Of a DNA stretch of 6,764 nucleotides, positions 1 through 6,506 are shown piece by piece. The DNA lies in NCBI GenBank assembly GCA_934317185.1, contig CAKREJ010000092.1, positions 1-6,764 on the forward strand. Direction: 5' to 3'. Below the pieces are notes generated by a model. That model was not told the DNA's origin, ran no database searches, and was given only the letters and a program-made list of their open reading frames with translations. Within the stretch, counting starts at the first letter, position 1. Every line of letters begins with the position of its first letter. The DNA comes from an uncultured Anaerobutyricum sp. Lineage in GTDB: Bacteria > Bacillota > Clostridia > Lachnospirales > Lachnospiraceae. The position numbers and the translations under genes are program-made.

Positions 1-292
1 CCATATGTAAACCGTATCGACAATATGGGATTCAACGGCATTCAGGTAGCAAAACAGATTCATGATATTTTCAAAAATAATAACTTAAAAACAGAAGTTC
101 TTGCTGCAAGCTTTAAAAACTCACAGCAGGTTCTTGAATTATGTGAATATGGAATCGGAGCTTCTACTATTGGACATCATCGAAGGACTTGTTAAGAACC
201 AGGCCATCACTTCCGCAATTGATGATTTCACAAAAGACTTTGAAGCATTAACTGGAGAAGGAAAAACCATGAGTAATTATGATCTTCAGTAA
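1..292 (+). pseudogene. Transaldolase/fructose-6-phosphate aldolase family protein, 3' part, frame broken
   Basis: The gene enters from the left edge in frame 1 and reads PYVNRIDNMGFNG..., then EVLAASFKNSQQVLE and GIGASTI. These match the second half of the small transaldolase/fructose-6-phosphate aldolase (Fsa/TalC-like) family, cytosolic class I aldolases acting on sugar phosphates. Frame 1 then runs into TAA at 193-195. The expected C-terminal segment (DIIEGLVKNQAITSAIDDFT... to YDLQ, TAA at 290-292) continues in frame 2 from position 173. Family members have two residues between the TI/TL and the D of this motif, so about 6 bases are expected where only one (172) is present. That fits a 5-bp deletion near 171-173. 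Translation as it stands would lose about the last 40 residues, which in Fsa include the C-terminal helix that packs on a neighbouring subunit. The catalytic lysine would lie upstream of the window. Family assignment is firm. Whether the break is a real mutation or an assembly error cannot be decided here. Confidence 0.85.
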
Positions 293-352
293 ATAGAATA
301 TACGATGATTAAAATTTGTATATAAAATATGTATCTCTTTTGTAAAATGTTT

Positions 353-377
353 GAAAATAGTGTTATTTTCTCTTTTT
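353..377 (+). terminator. Weak AT-rich rho-independent terminator after the aldolase
   Basis: GAAAATA (353-359) pairs with TATTTTC (364-370) around a GTGT loop, and the stem is followed by TCTTTTTTT. The stem is short and nearly all A/T, so efficiency is uncertain. Its place, 60 nt after the aldolase stop and just before the next promoter, supports the call. Confidence 0.5.
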
Positions 378-381
378 TTAC

Positions 382-410
382 TTTACAACAGCGAAATAAA
401 CCGTTACAAT
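382..410 (+). promoter_or_regulatory. Predicted sigma-A promoter of the HAD phosphatase gene
   Basis: A -35 box TTTACA (382-387) and a -10 box TACAAT (405-410) are separated by exactly 17 bp, each one or two bases from consensus. Transcription would start near 417 and give a leader of about 66 nt before the ATG at 483. The promoter follows the putative terminator at 353-377, so the phosphatase gene is probably its own transcription unit. Confidence 0.6.
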
Positions 411-451
411 ACGCTTGAACACTCTATTTAAGAATTGAAAATATTTACAGG

Positions 452-464
452 TTACAAATTGTAA
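452..464. promoter_or_regulatory. Perfect 13-bp palindrome in the phosphatase leader
   Basis: TTACAA-A-TTGTAA is a perfect 6+1+6 inverted repeat lying directly upstream of the Shine-Dalgarno sequence and downstream of the predicted transcription start. It could be a roadblock-type operator or a chance AT-rich dyad. The half-site GTTACAA also occurs at 403-409, overlapping the -10 box. Confidence 0.25.
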
Positions 465-465
465 A

Positions 466-471
466 AAGGAG
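466..471 (+). promoter_or_regulatory. Ribosome binding site of the HAD phosphatase gene
   Basis: AAGGAG ends 11 nt before the ATG at 483. The spacing is slightly long but acceptable, and it supports this start; there is no competing upstream start. Confidence 0.7.
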
Positions 472-482
472 AATAAACAATT

Positions 483-1256
483 ATGGAAAGTTTAAGAGCA
501 AAAAAAGGCTTTATCTGCGATATGGACGGTGTAATTTATCACGGAAATCAACTTCTTCCGGGTGTAAAAGAGTTTGTTGAATGGTTACAAAAAGAAGAAA
601 AACAATTTCTTTTTCTTACAAATGCAAGCAGCCGCTCCCCAAAAGAATTACAGAATAAGCTGTATCGTATGGGATTAGAAATTGGAGAAGAACATTTTTA
701 CACAAGTGCATTAGCAACAGCAAAGTTTCTACAAAATCAGGCACCTGGATGTAGTGCATATGTTATTGGTGATCACGGACTTTATAATGCTTTATATGAT
801 GCCGGAATCACAATTAATGATGTGGATCCGGATTACGTTGTCGTAGGAGAAACTGTAACTTATGGTTATGAACATATTATTACTGCTATGAATCTTGTAA
901 ATAAAGGGGCACGTTTAATTGCAACAAACACTGACATTACCGGTCCAATCGAAGGAGGTATCGCACCTGCCTGCCGTGCTTTTGTCGCACCGATCGAAGC
1001 AACTACAGGAAAGAAAGCATATTACGTTGGAAAACCAAATCCTTTAATGATGCGTACCGGTTTACAGATTCTAGGGGTCCATTCTTCTGAGGCAGTAATG
1101 ATCGGTGATCGAATGGATACTGACATCATTGCCGGTATCGAAACCGGACTTGATACCGCTTTAGTATTATCCGGTGTCTCCACAAGAGAAACCATAAAAG
1201 AATTCCCATACCGTCCAAGACTTATCTTAAATGGTGTGGGGGATATTGCTATTTAG
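483..1256 (+). CDS. HAD-IIA family hydrolase (NagD-like sugar-phosphate/aryl-phosphate phosphatase)
   Basis: This is a complete 257-residue cytosolic phosphatase of the haloacid dehalogenase superfamily, subclass IIA, about the same length as E. coli NagD (250 aa). All four catalytic motifs are visible. Motif I is DMDGV (nucleophile D13, general acid D15). Motif II is LTN (T46, N47). Motif III is the lysine of VGKPNP (K184). Motif IV is GDRMDTD (D209 and D214), which binds Mg2+. The stretch between motifs II and III holds the C2-type cap, including VVVGET (about 119-124), ATNTD (147-151) and the GG(I)APACRAF segment, all typical of NagD/p-nitrophenylphosphatase-like proteins. The family dephosphorylates small phosphorylated metabolites such as nucleoside monophosphates, sugar phosphates or glycerol phosphate; the true substrate cannot be read from the sequence. 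The gene has its own promoter and a bidirectional terminator. Its stop codon (TAG, 1254-1256) lies inside the long palindrome that follows. No key residue is missing. Confidence 0.93.
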   Translation: MESLRAKKGFICDMDGVIYHGNQLLPGVKEFVEWLQKEEKQFLFLTNASSRSPKELQNKLYRMGLEIGEEHFYTSALATAKFLQNQAPGCSAYVIGDHGLYNALYDAGITINDVDPDYVVVGETVTYGYEHIITAMNLVNKGARLIATNTDITGPIEGGIAPACRAFVAPIEATTGKKAYYVGKPNPLMMRTGLQILGVHSSEAVMIGDRMDTDIIAGIETGLDTALVLSGVSTRETIKEFPYRPRLILNGVGDIAI

Positions 1257-1425
1257 TTTAATTCACTAAATAACGGACGAAAAATAAAAAAAGAAAGTAG
1301 GATAATGTGCCAGTAGTCGCAAAGTAAAGAATGCTCATCTGTATCCTTTACTTGCTCCGAGGTCACATTTAACCCTACTTTCTTTTTTTATCTTTCGTCC
1401 GTTCTCAGTAAATTAAACTAAATAG
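1249..1425. repeat. 177-bp imperfect palindromic intergenic element
   Basis: Almost the entire gap between the convergent genes folds on itself. The outermost 15 bp are perfect inverted repeats (CTATTTAGTTTAATT at 1249-1263 against 1411-1425). A second block pairs 1272-1301 with 1374-1403 at 29 of 30 positions. A third pairs ATGTG (1305-1309) with CACAT (1364-1368). An inner hairpin pairs AAGTAAAG (1322-1329) with CTTTACTT (1346-1353). The outer arm supplies the last codons and stop of the phosphatase gene and ends 5 bp before the stop of the YhgE/Pip gene. It contains a terminator, but the symmetry extends far beyond what one needs. It may be a MITE-like or other palindromic repeat, or a structured RNA. 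It has no coding capacity and no obvious target-site duplication. Confidence 0.75.
1286..1389. terminator. Bidirectional rho-independent terminator
   Basis: GAAAGTAGG (1293-1301) pairs with CCTACTTTC (1374-1382). The stem is flanked by seven A on the left (1286-1292) and seven T on the right (1383-1389), so transcripts from either strand form the same stem followed by a U-run. It would end both the phosphatase transcript and the convergent YhgE/Pip operon. The apical region is unusually large (about 72 nt) and is itself structured. Confidence 0.75.
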
Positions 1426-1429
1426 TTAT

Positions 1430-3610
1430 TTAAATTAAATGTGTATCCTCTAATTTTTCCATAAAAGCATCATTTAACTTAATGATTGGATTTCGAAGTA
1501 CTAAGCCAAGTATTAATGACAATATAAGGAATATACTCATTTTTCCAAGTGAAGTCCAGTAAGTCATACCATACATTCCTGCGATGGTTTCTCGTAATGC
1601 CCGCATGCTATGAACAAATGGTAACAGTGGATATACCGCTTTAAAAAATGCGGGGGCTACTTCTATAGGGAAGGTTCCTCCAGAGCCTGCAACCTGTATA
1701 ACAAGTAAGATTACGGATGCCGCCTTTCCTATATCTCCAAAGGAAACGGTTAGGGTATAAATGATATTGACATATACGATACTGCTAAACCAACCTGCTA
1801 ACATAAATAAAAATGGATGTTTGCACTGGATTCCAAGATAAAAGAGATCTCCGAGACAAATAAGGGTACTTTGCAATAATCCTACGATGAGAAAAATAAT
1901 ATAGCGTCCAAGATACATCTGGTAATTCTTTACTTTTTTCAGTCCTTCAATAGAAGCTTCGGAGACTCCGACTTTTAACATGGCAACAAGAACAATTCCT
2001 CCCACCCAGATAGAAAGTGTGGAGTAAAATGGTGCCATAGCCGAGCCATAATTTTCAACCGGATAAAGCTTAGTCGTATTTAAGGATACCGGAGCAGATA
2101 AAAAAGCAGAAACATCTTCTGTGTTGCCTGCGAGCATAGATTTCAATTCTGATAAATCTCCATTTTCCTGTAAATTTGCGATTTTCGTTGTTATCTGCTT
2201 TATCTGTTTTGCCGAACGGTTTAAAATATTACATGAAGTATCTAATGCCGTCTTAATATCTGATAAATCTGCTTCTGCATCCTCTGCTGTTTTATTCACT
2301 TTATCCACTCCTGTGTCCAGATTTTTCAGCAGACTATTCATGTCTGTTCCTGTGTTACCTAAGGATGAAGATAACTGATTCAGACTTTTCTTTAAATCAT
2401 TCTCATAAGTGGATTGTACACCTGAGAGGCTCTTTTTGCTATCTTTTAACAAGGAATCCATATCTTCTTTGGAACTTTGTATGTCTTCAGAAGCATTTCG
2501 AAGTTCATCTGCATTTGTCAAAAGACTTTCTCCTAACTCCTTCTGAATTGCGACAGATTCATTCAGCTTTGCTACCACTTCTCCCGTATATGAAGATAAT
2601 TCCGGATGATTTATACCGATAACGGCAATATTACTCCCTAACGAACTATAAGAATCTGCTATATTTTCAATTTTTTCGGATAAGGTTTCCATTGTATCTG
2701 CTACTTTATCTGCATCAGATGCCTGAGATTTGAATGCAGAATGAATAATATCCGAAGCTTCTTCATAAAATGCACTTCCGGCAGATAAAGCTTCATTAAT
2801 TCCATTTGTTGCACCAGTTATCGTTTTATTTACACTGGATAAAGAATCTTTCGTCGTTTGAATAGACGCTAGGCTTTGCTTTGATTGTGTTTTTGACTGT
2901 GTTAAATACTTTGATGTTGTATCTAACAGTTTTTGTGCAGATTCTACCATACTGGAAAATGTCTGCAATGTGCTTGCCGTAGCAGATAAATCTGAAGTAA
3001 TTTTATTCAGATTCTCAACTAAATCAGACGTAATTGTTTCTGTCCCTGTTTTATCTGCTGTATTTGCTACTGTCTCAAAAGCTGTTAGCGCAACCTCAGA
3101 TATTGTTTTAACAAAAACTTCATTTACCTGTGTCTGAATCGCTGTAGCTCCTTTATCTGTAACTTTTGGAGCAATCGCATTTTCCTTTGCATTCGAATAA
3201 TATATAAGCTGTGGTTTTTGTAGATTTTCAGTAAAAACACTCATCATATTTCTACTAAAATCTTTTGGAATCACGATTGCAGCATAGTATTTTCCGGACT
3301 TTACCCCATTCACTGCCTTCTTTTTACTCGTAAATATCCAGTCTAATTGCGTATTTTCGTGGAGTGTAGAAATAATCTGCTCTCCCAGATTTAAGTTTAC
3401 AGAAATAAGATCTCCTTCATATCCCTCATCTACTGTCGCAACAGCTACTTTTAAACTTCCTGTATTTTCATATGGATTCCAGCTTGCTGCAATATTAAAC
3501 CAGGCATAGAGGCAGGGAACAACCGTAACACCGACAATAACTATTACTGCAATTACATTCTTTCGAATGCGGTTTACATCTCCTTTGAAAATCGCCCATA
3601 TATTTTTCAT
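1430..3610 (-). CDS. YhgE/Pip family membrane protein (promoter-distal paralogue)
   Basis: This is a 726-residue integral membrane protein of the YhgE/Pip family, which belongs to the ABC-2 transporter membrane superfamily and is distantly related to EsaA/YueB of type VII secretion. One membrane segment (about 18-39) ends in the conserved LYAWFNIAA. An extracytoplasmic region follows, with YYAAIVIPKDFS (about 108-119) and NAIAPKVTDKGAT (144-155), then a long Ser/Lys/Leu-rich helical, probably coiled-coil stretch (about 185-500). The C-terminal block starts at VENYGS (518-523) and has about five membrane segments, with GGTFPIE (644-650) and a RETIAGMYG motif (673-681). No ATPase domain is present. 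The ATG at 3610 is chosen because it overlaps the upstream stop (TAATG) and has a strong ribosome binding site. An open frame runs 89 codons further upstream but lies in the tail of the upstream gene and is hydrophilic, arginine-rich and unlike the family. Relatives include Lactococcus Pip (a phage infection protein); the cellular role is unknown. Confidence 0.9.
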   Translation of the reverse strand: MKNIWAIFKGDVNRIRKNVIAVIVIVGVTVVPCLYAWFNIAASWNPYENTGSLKVAVATVDEGYEGDLISVNLNLGEQIISTLHENTQLDWIFTSKKKAVNGVKSGKYYAAIVIPKDFSRNMMSVFTENLQKPQLIYYSNAKENAIAPKVTDKGATAIQTQVNEVFVKTISEVALTAFETVANTADKTGTETITSDLVENLNKITSDLSATASTLQTFSSMVESAQKLLDTTSKYLTQSKTQSKQSLASIQTTKDSLSSVNKTITGATNGINEALSAGSAFYEEASDIIHSAFKSQASDADKVADTMETLSEKIENIADSYSSLGSNIAVIGINHPELSSYTGEVVAKLNESVAIQKELGESLLTNADELRNASEDIQSSKEDMDSLLKDSKKSLSGVQSTYENDLKKSLNQLSSSLGNTGTDMNSLLKNLDTGVDKVNKTAEDAEADLSDIKTALDTSCNILNRSAKQIKQITTKIANLQENGDLSELKSMLAGNTEDVSAFLSAPVSLNTTKLYPVENYGSAMAPFYSTLSIWVGGIVLVAMLKVGVSEASIEGLKKVKNYQMYLGRYIIFLIVGLLQSTLICLGDLFYLGIQCKHPFLFMLAGWFSSIVYVNIIYTLTVSFGDIGKAASVILLVIQVAGSGGTFPIEVAPAFFKAVYPLLPFVHSMRALRETIAGMYGMTYWTSLGKMSIFLILSLILGLVLRNPIIKLNDAFMEKLEDTHLI

Positions 3611-6276
3611 TATTCCCTTCCCTCCTTTTCGTCTTTGTCTTTCTTTTTCTCTTTCGCTTTTATCGCTTTTTTTGCTGCTTCCTTTGCAACTTTTTGCTGC
3701 TTTTCTTTTTCTTTTCGTACCTGTTCTCTTTCCTGTGCTTCTCGTTTCTTTTCTTTTACTCCCTCTATCAGCTCTTCTGGGGATAATCCTGTAAGGGCAA
3801 GCTGTTTTATCATTTTGTCGTGAAAATATTCCAGACAAATTAAATAAAGGCATAAAATCACCAATGAGACAATCCATAAAATCAAAAAGATTAATTTTGA
3901 ATTTAAACTAAACATTAAAATCAAAAAAACGAGCGGTATCATAAGCATACATAAAAATCCGCTTTTCACCATCTTTGGATAACGCTTTTCAAACTTAGCT
4001 GCCCTGTGAATAAAATCTTGTTTTAATTCTTCATCCCTCATTAAAACTTTTAACATCAAAGAAATATTTCCTCTTTCGTTGACGTCCGTTTCTGTCTCAC
4101 ACAACATCAAATCTGTTTCGGCAAGCTTTTTATCAAATAAATGATTCAAATTCATAAGTAAAGGACGAAGCACCAGCCCAATAAAAAATGCGATTGGAAT
4201 AAATATCGTTAAAATCAGAAGATTCTTTATATAATAATTTCCATACATTCCCGCAATACATTCTCGCATCGCATTAATTCCATAAGTAAATGGAAGCAGC
4301 GGATGAAGTGCCTGGAAAAATCCCGGTGTCATCTCTATAGGAAATGTTCCGGAGGAACCCGGAATCTGCAAAATAATAAAAAGAACGCAGAGAGCCTTAC
4401 CGATATGCTTAAAGGTAATCGCCATTGCATAGATGAGACTGACATATATAAAGGAACATAGCATTCCGGCAAGTGTAAATCGTACCGGATGAACACACTG
4501 TACTCCCAGCAATAAAATATCACCTACGCTCACAACAAAGCCCTGAATCAATCCTACCACCACATACAACATCCATCGTCCCATATAGGCACTTGTAGGA
4601 CTATAATGACGGATTTCCTCATCTTTATCTACTTCCTGCTTAAAAATAGAGACTAAAATTAAGCCACCTACCCATAAAGCAAGATTCGTATAAAATGGTG
4701 TCATCCCTGATCCATAGTTTTCAACAGCATACATTGTTTCTGACTTAATCTCTACCGGAGAAGACATAAAATCAGAAATAGCATCTGCATCAAGACCCCT
4801 TAAAGAAAGAAGCTTTTCATAAACACCCGAAGTTTGCAAAGCCTTTAAATCAGAACTGATATTGCCAAGTTCTTTATCAATTGTGACTAATACTCCTTTT
4901 GTATTGGAAAGTGCAGAGGAAGTATCTGTTAAACTATTCCTTAATTGTTTTAATATAAGCTGCATCTGGTCAACGGTAGGAGAAATATTAGACAGGGTTG
5001 CCGAAAGTGTTCCATTTAATGCAGAAAGGCTATCCAAAGAATTATTAATTCCAGGCAAAAGCGTCTGTGTTAAATTATTTTTATATTGTTTTAAAGACTT
5101 TTTATTTTCAGAAGATAAAGACTTTAACTCTTTTGTTGTATTTTTCGCTGTCTTAAGTGCATTTTCAAGTCCTGAGCTTCCCGACTTCAAAGAAACCAGC
5201 AGCTCCTGCAATGAAGTGTTCTGTTTTTGTAACTTTAAAATTTCTTCATTCACTTTCGTAGAAAGAGAGTCATCTACGCCTAAATTTGTATTTAACTGTT
5301 CTAAATTATTTAAAATCTGCTTATTTTTTTCCGTTAAAGCTTCTATCGAATTCATACTACTTTTGATTGTCGTATTCGCTTTTCCAGCTTTCGATTCAAA
5401 ACTTCCTAACTTTTCTGATATCGACTGATAAATATCACCGAATACTGTTTCGCCATCAGAAATATTCTCACTGAATGCATTAGAAAAATCCCCCACATAA
5501 GATCTGCTCTTTTTTAAAAGTGAAGATGTATCAGCTAATGCTTCTTTTCCTGAAGCTGCTGCATTTTTCACATTATTTAAAGTACTTATCGTATCATTAA
5601 TTAAATCTGTAGACTCTTTTGTCGTAATCTCAAAATCTTTTAATACTTTCTGATATTGTGCAATGTTTTTCTTTACATCCAACAGATTACTATCTATCTT
5701 TATATTTAATTTATTTACATTTCCTGTCAAATCCTTTGCTGAACCTTGTACGATCTCCGAAATTGTCTGTGCCGCAATAGAGGAAAACGTGTCATTTATT
5801 TCCTGCTGTACTGTTGTTGCACCCGTATCTGTGAACTTTGGTGCAATCGCATTCTTCTTTTCATTAATGTAATAATCTAATTGAGGGGACTTTATATTCC
5901 CAGATAAAACACTCAATAAAGAATTGCTAAAATCTTCAGGAATTATGATTGCTGCATAATATTCGCCTGACTTCACACCCTTTATCGCTTCCTGTCTTTC
6001 AACAAATGTCCAGCCTAATTTATCATTCTCCTTTAGATTACTCACAATTGTATTACCGGCATTTAATGACATCTTTACATTATCTGCTCCCTTGTCTTCA
6101 TTTGCAACTGCGATCTTAATCCCCGCTGTATTTACATAAGGATTCATGTTTGCCGCAATATTGAACCATGCATAAAGAGAGGGAAGTATACATACTCCTA
6201 CTACAATTAAAAATGCTGCTCGGTTATGAAAAAGCCGCTTTATATCTCGCCTGAAAATCTGAAATGCCTTCTTCAT
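3610..6276 (-). CDS. YhgE/Pip family membrane protein with extra C-terminal transmembrane and Lys/Glu-rich domain
   Basis: This 888-residue protein is a paralogue of the gene directly downstream. It has an N-terminal membrane segment (about 20-40, ending YAWFNIAA), the YYAAIIIPEDFS motif (106-117) and NAIAPKFTDTGAT (142-154). A long Ser/Asn/Lys/Leu-rich helical extracytoplasmic region covers about 180-500. The C-terminal ABC-2-like block begins at VENYGS (518-523) and includes SGTFPIE (642-648) and RECIAGMYG (671-679). The sister protein ends where this one reads AETDLM (about 719-724). Beyond that it carries about 164 extra residues: a charged cytoplasmic linker, two close membrane segments (about 771-790 and 793-815), and a tail (about 837-888) dominated by Lys, Glu, Gln and Ala that is probably one long charged helix. 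AGGAGG lies 7 nt before the ATG, and the gene is first in its operon. Membership of the family is secure. Function is not known: export or assembly of envelope components and a phage-receptor role are possibilities drawn from relatives. Confidence 0.9.
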   Translation of the reverse strand: MKKAFQIFRRDIKRLFHNRAAFLIVVGVCILPSLYAWFNIAANMNPYVNTAGIKIAVANEDKGADNVKMSLNAGNTIVSNLKENDKLGWTFVERQEAIKGVKSGEYYAAIIIPEDFSNSLLSVLSGNIKSPQLDYYINEKKNAIAPKFTDTGATTVQQEINDTFSSIAAQTISEIVQGSAKDLTGNVNKLNIKIDSNLLDVKKNIAQYQKVLKDFEITTKESTDLINDTISTLNNVKNAAASGKEALADTSSLLKKSRSYVGDFSNAFSENISDGETVFGDIYQSISEKLGSFESKAGKANTTIKSSMNSIEALTEKNKQILNNLEQLNTNLGVDDSLSTKVNEEILKLQKQNTSLQELLVSLKSGSSGLENALKTAKNTTKELKSLSSENKKSLKQYKNNLTQTLLPGINNSLDSLSALNGTLSATLSNISPTVDQMQLILKQLRNSLTDTSSALSNTKGVLVTIDKELGNISSDLKALQTSGVYEKLLSLRGLDADAISDFMSSPVEIKSETMYAVENYGSGMTPFYTNLALWVGGLILVSIFKQEVDKDEEIRHYSPTSAYMGRWMLYVVVGLIQGFVVSVGDILLLGVQCVHPVRFTLAGMLCSFIYVSLIYAMAITFKHIGKALCVLFIILQIPGSSGTFPIEMTPGFFQALHPLLPFTYGINAMRECIAGMYGNYYIKNLLILTIFIPIAFFIGLVLRPLLMNLNHLFDKKLAETDLMLCETETDVNERGNISLMLKVLMRDEELKQDFIHRAAKFEKRYPKMVKSGFLCMLMIPLVFLILMFSLNSKLIFLILWIVSLVILCLYLICLEYFHDKMIKQLALTGLSPEELIEGVKEKKREAQEREQVRKEKEKQQKVAKEAAKKAIKAKEKKKDKDEKEGRE
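3621..3628 (-). promoter_or_regulatory. Ribosome binding site deciding the start of the second YhgE/Pip gene
   Basis: On the minus strand AAAGGAGG ends 10 nt before the ATG at 3610. It is embedded in the last codons (Lys-Glu-Gly) of the upstream gene, whose stop overlaps the ATG as TAATG. This strongly favours the 726-residue start over the upstream extension and suggests translational coupling. Confidence 0.8.
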
Positions 6277-6283
6277 CTATAAA

Positions 6284-6289
6284 CCTCCT
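6284..6289 (-). promoter_or_regulatory. Ribosome binding site of the first YhgE/Pip gene
   Basis: A consensus AGGAGG on the minus strand with a 7-nt spacer to the ATG at 6276 fixes this start. Confidence 0.8.
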
Positions 6290-6312
6290 GCTGTAATCAT
6301 TCCAATGTTAAG

Positions 6313-6341
6313 AGTATATCAAAAATCCACTTAAAAATCTA
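6313..6341 (-). promoter_or_regulatory. Predicted extended -10 promoter of the YhgE/Pip operon
   Basis: On the minus strand TGATATACT (6313-6321) matches an extended -10 element (TGn followed by TATACT). The hexamer 17 bp upstream (TAGATT, 6336-6341) is a poor -35, so the promoter may depend on the extended -10 or on an activator. A closer -35 match, TTGAGT (6341-6346), sits too far away at 22 bp. Transcription would start near 6306, giving a leader of about 30 nt. Confidence 0.45.
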
Positions 6342-6349
6342 CTCAAAAA

Positions 6350-6366
6350 AATGACGATTGGTCATT
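6350..6366. promoter_or_regulatory. Candidate TetR-type operator upstream of the YhgE/Pip operon
   Basis: AATGAC-GATTG-GTCATT is a perfect 6-bp inverted repeat with a 5-bp spacer, just upstream of the predicted -35 region of the minus-strand operon. Its size and the GACCAAT-like core (minus strand) resemble sites of TetR-family regulators. In Bacillus subtilis yhgE is next to the TetR-family gene yhgD, which makes this kind of control plausible. No regulator gene lies in the window, so the assignment is inference. Confidence 0.45.
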
Positions 6367-6381
6367 ATTTTTAGTACTTTA

Positions 6382-6392
6382 GTCTATTAGAC
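6382..6392. promoter_or_regulatory. Second perfect dyad upstream of the YhgE/Pip operon
   Basis: GTCTA-T-TAGAC is a perfect 5+1+5 palindrome lying between the terminator hairpin (from 6393) and the candidate operator at 6350-6366. It is a possible binding site for a dimeric regulator. Its length is modest, so chance is not excluded. Confidence 0.3.
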
Positions 6393-6434
6393 AAAAAATG
6401 AACCTGTATATTTTTACAAATATACAGGTTCATT
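6393..6434 (-). terminator. Strong rho-independent terminator of the DegV gene
   Basis: A perfect 17-bp stem (6397-6413 with 6418-6434) closes on a 4-nt loop. On the minus strand it is followed by a run of T (6393-6398 complement), as expected for a terminator. It lies about 70 nt after the stop of the DegV-family gene and isolates it from the YhgE/Pip operon. The opposite strand has no comparable U-run. Confidence 0.85.
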
Positions 6435-6506
6435 CTCTATTTTTGATCAAATTAAAAATTATTATTCAACAGCATAAAGGACTGAAAAATTTAATTCATT
6501 TGGCTA

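Noticed and set aside
101..172. TTG-initiated small protein in frame 2
   Set aside because: Its first part is the out-of-frame reading of the aldolase. Only the part from 173 on is genuine, and it is the C-terminus of the broken gene rather than a new gene.
3567..3823. Two overlapping plus-strand frames with very hydrophobic Phe/Leu/Ser-rich products
   Set aside because: They are antisense readings of the Lys/Glu-rich tail: purine-rich codons read backwards give Phe, Leu and Ser. There is no ribosome binding site or family match.
3611..3877. 89-codon upstream extension of the second YhgE/Pip gene
   Set aside because: It overlaps the 3' end of the upstream gene, is hydrophilic and rich in Arg/Lys because it reads that gene's purine-rich tail out of frame, and lacks any resemblance to the family. 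The TAATG overlap and strong ribosome binding site mark the real start at 3610.
4862..5428. 188-codon plus-strand open frame opposite the first YhgE/Pip gene
   Set aside because: It is a shadow of the helical region on the other strand. The composition is Phe/Ser/Cys-rich with no domain.
1430..6276. Type VII secretion locus
   Set aside because: The YhgE/Pip proteins are distant relatives of EsaA/YueB, but no WXG100 protein, EssC-like ATPase, EssB or toxin gene is present in the window.
6442..6451. TTTGATCAAA palindrome
   Set aside because: It is only 10 bp, AT-rich, and lies in the 3' untranslated stretch of the DegV gene before its terminator. Chance is the simplest explanation.
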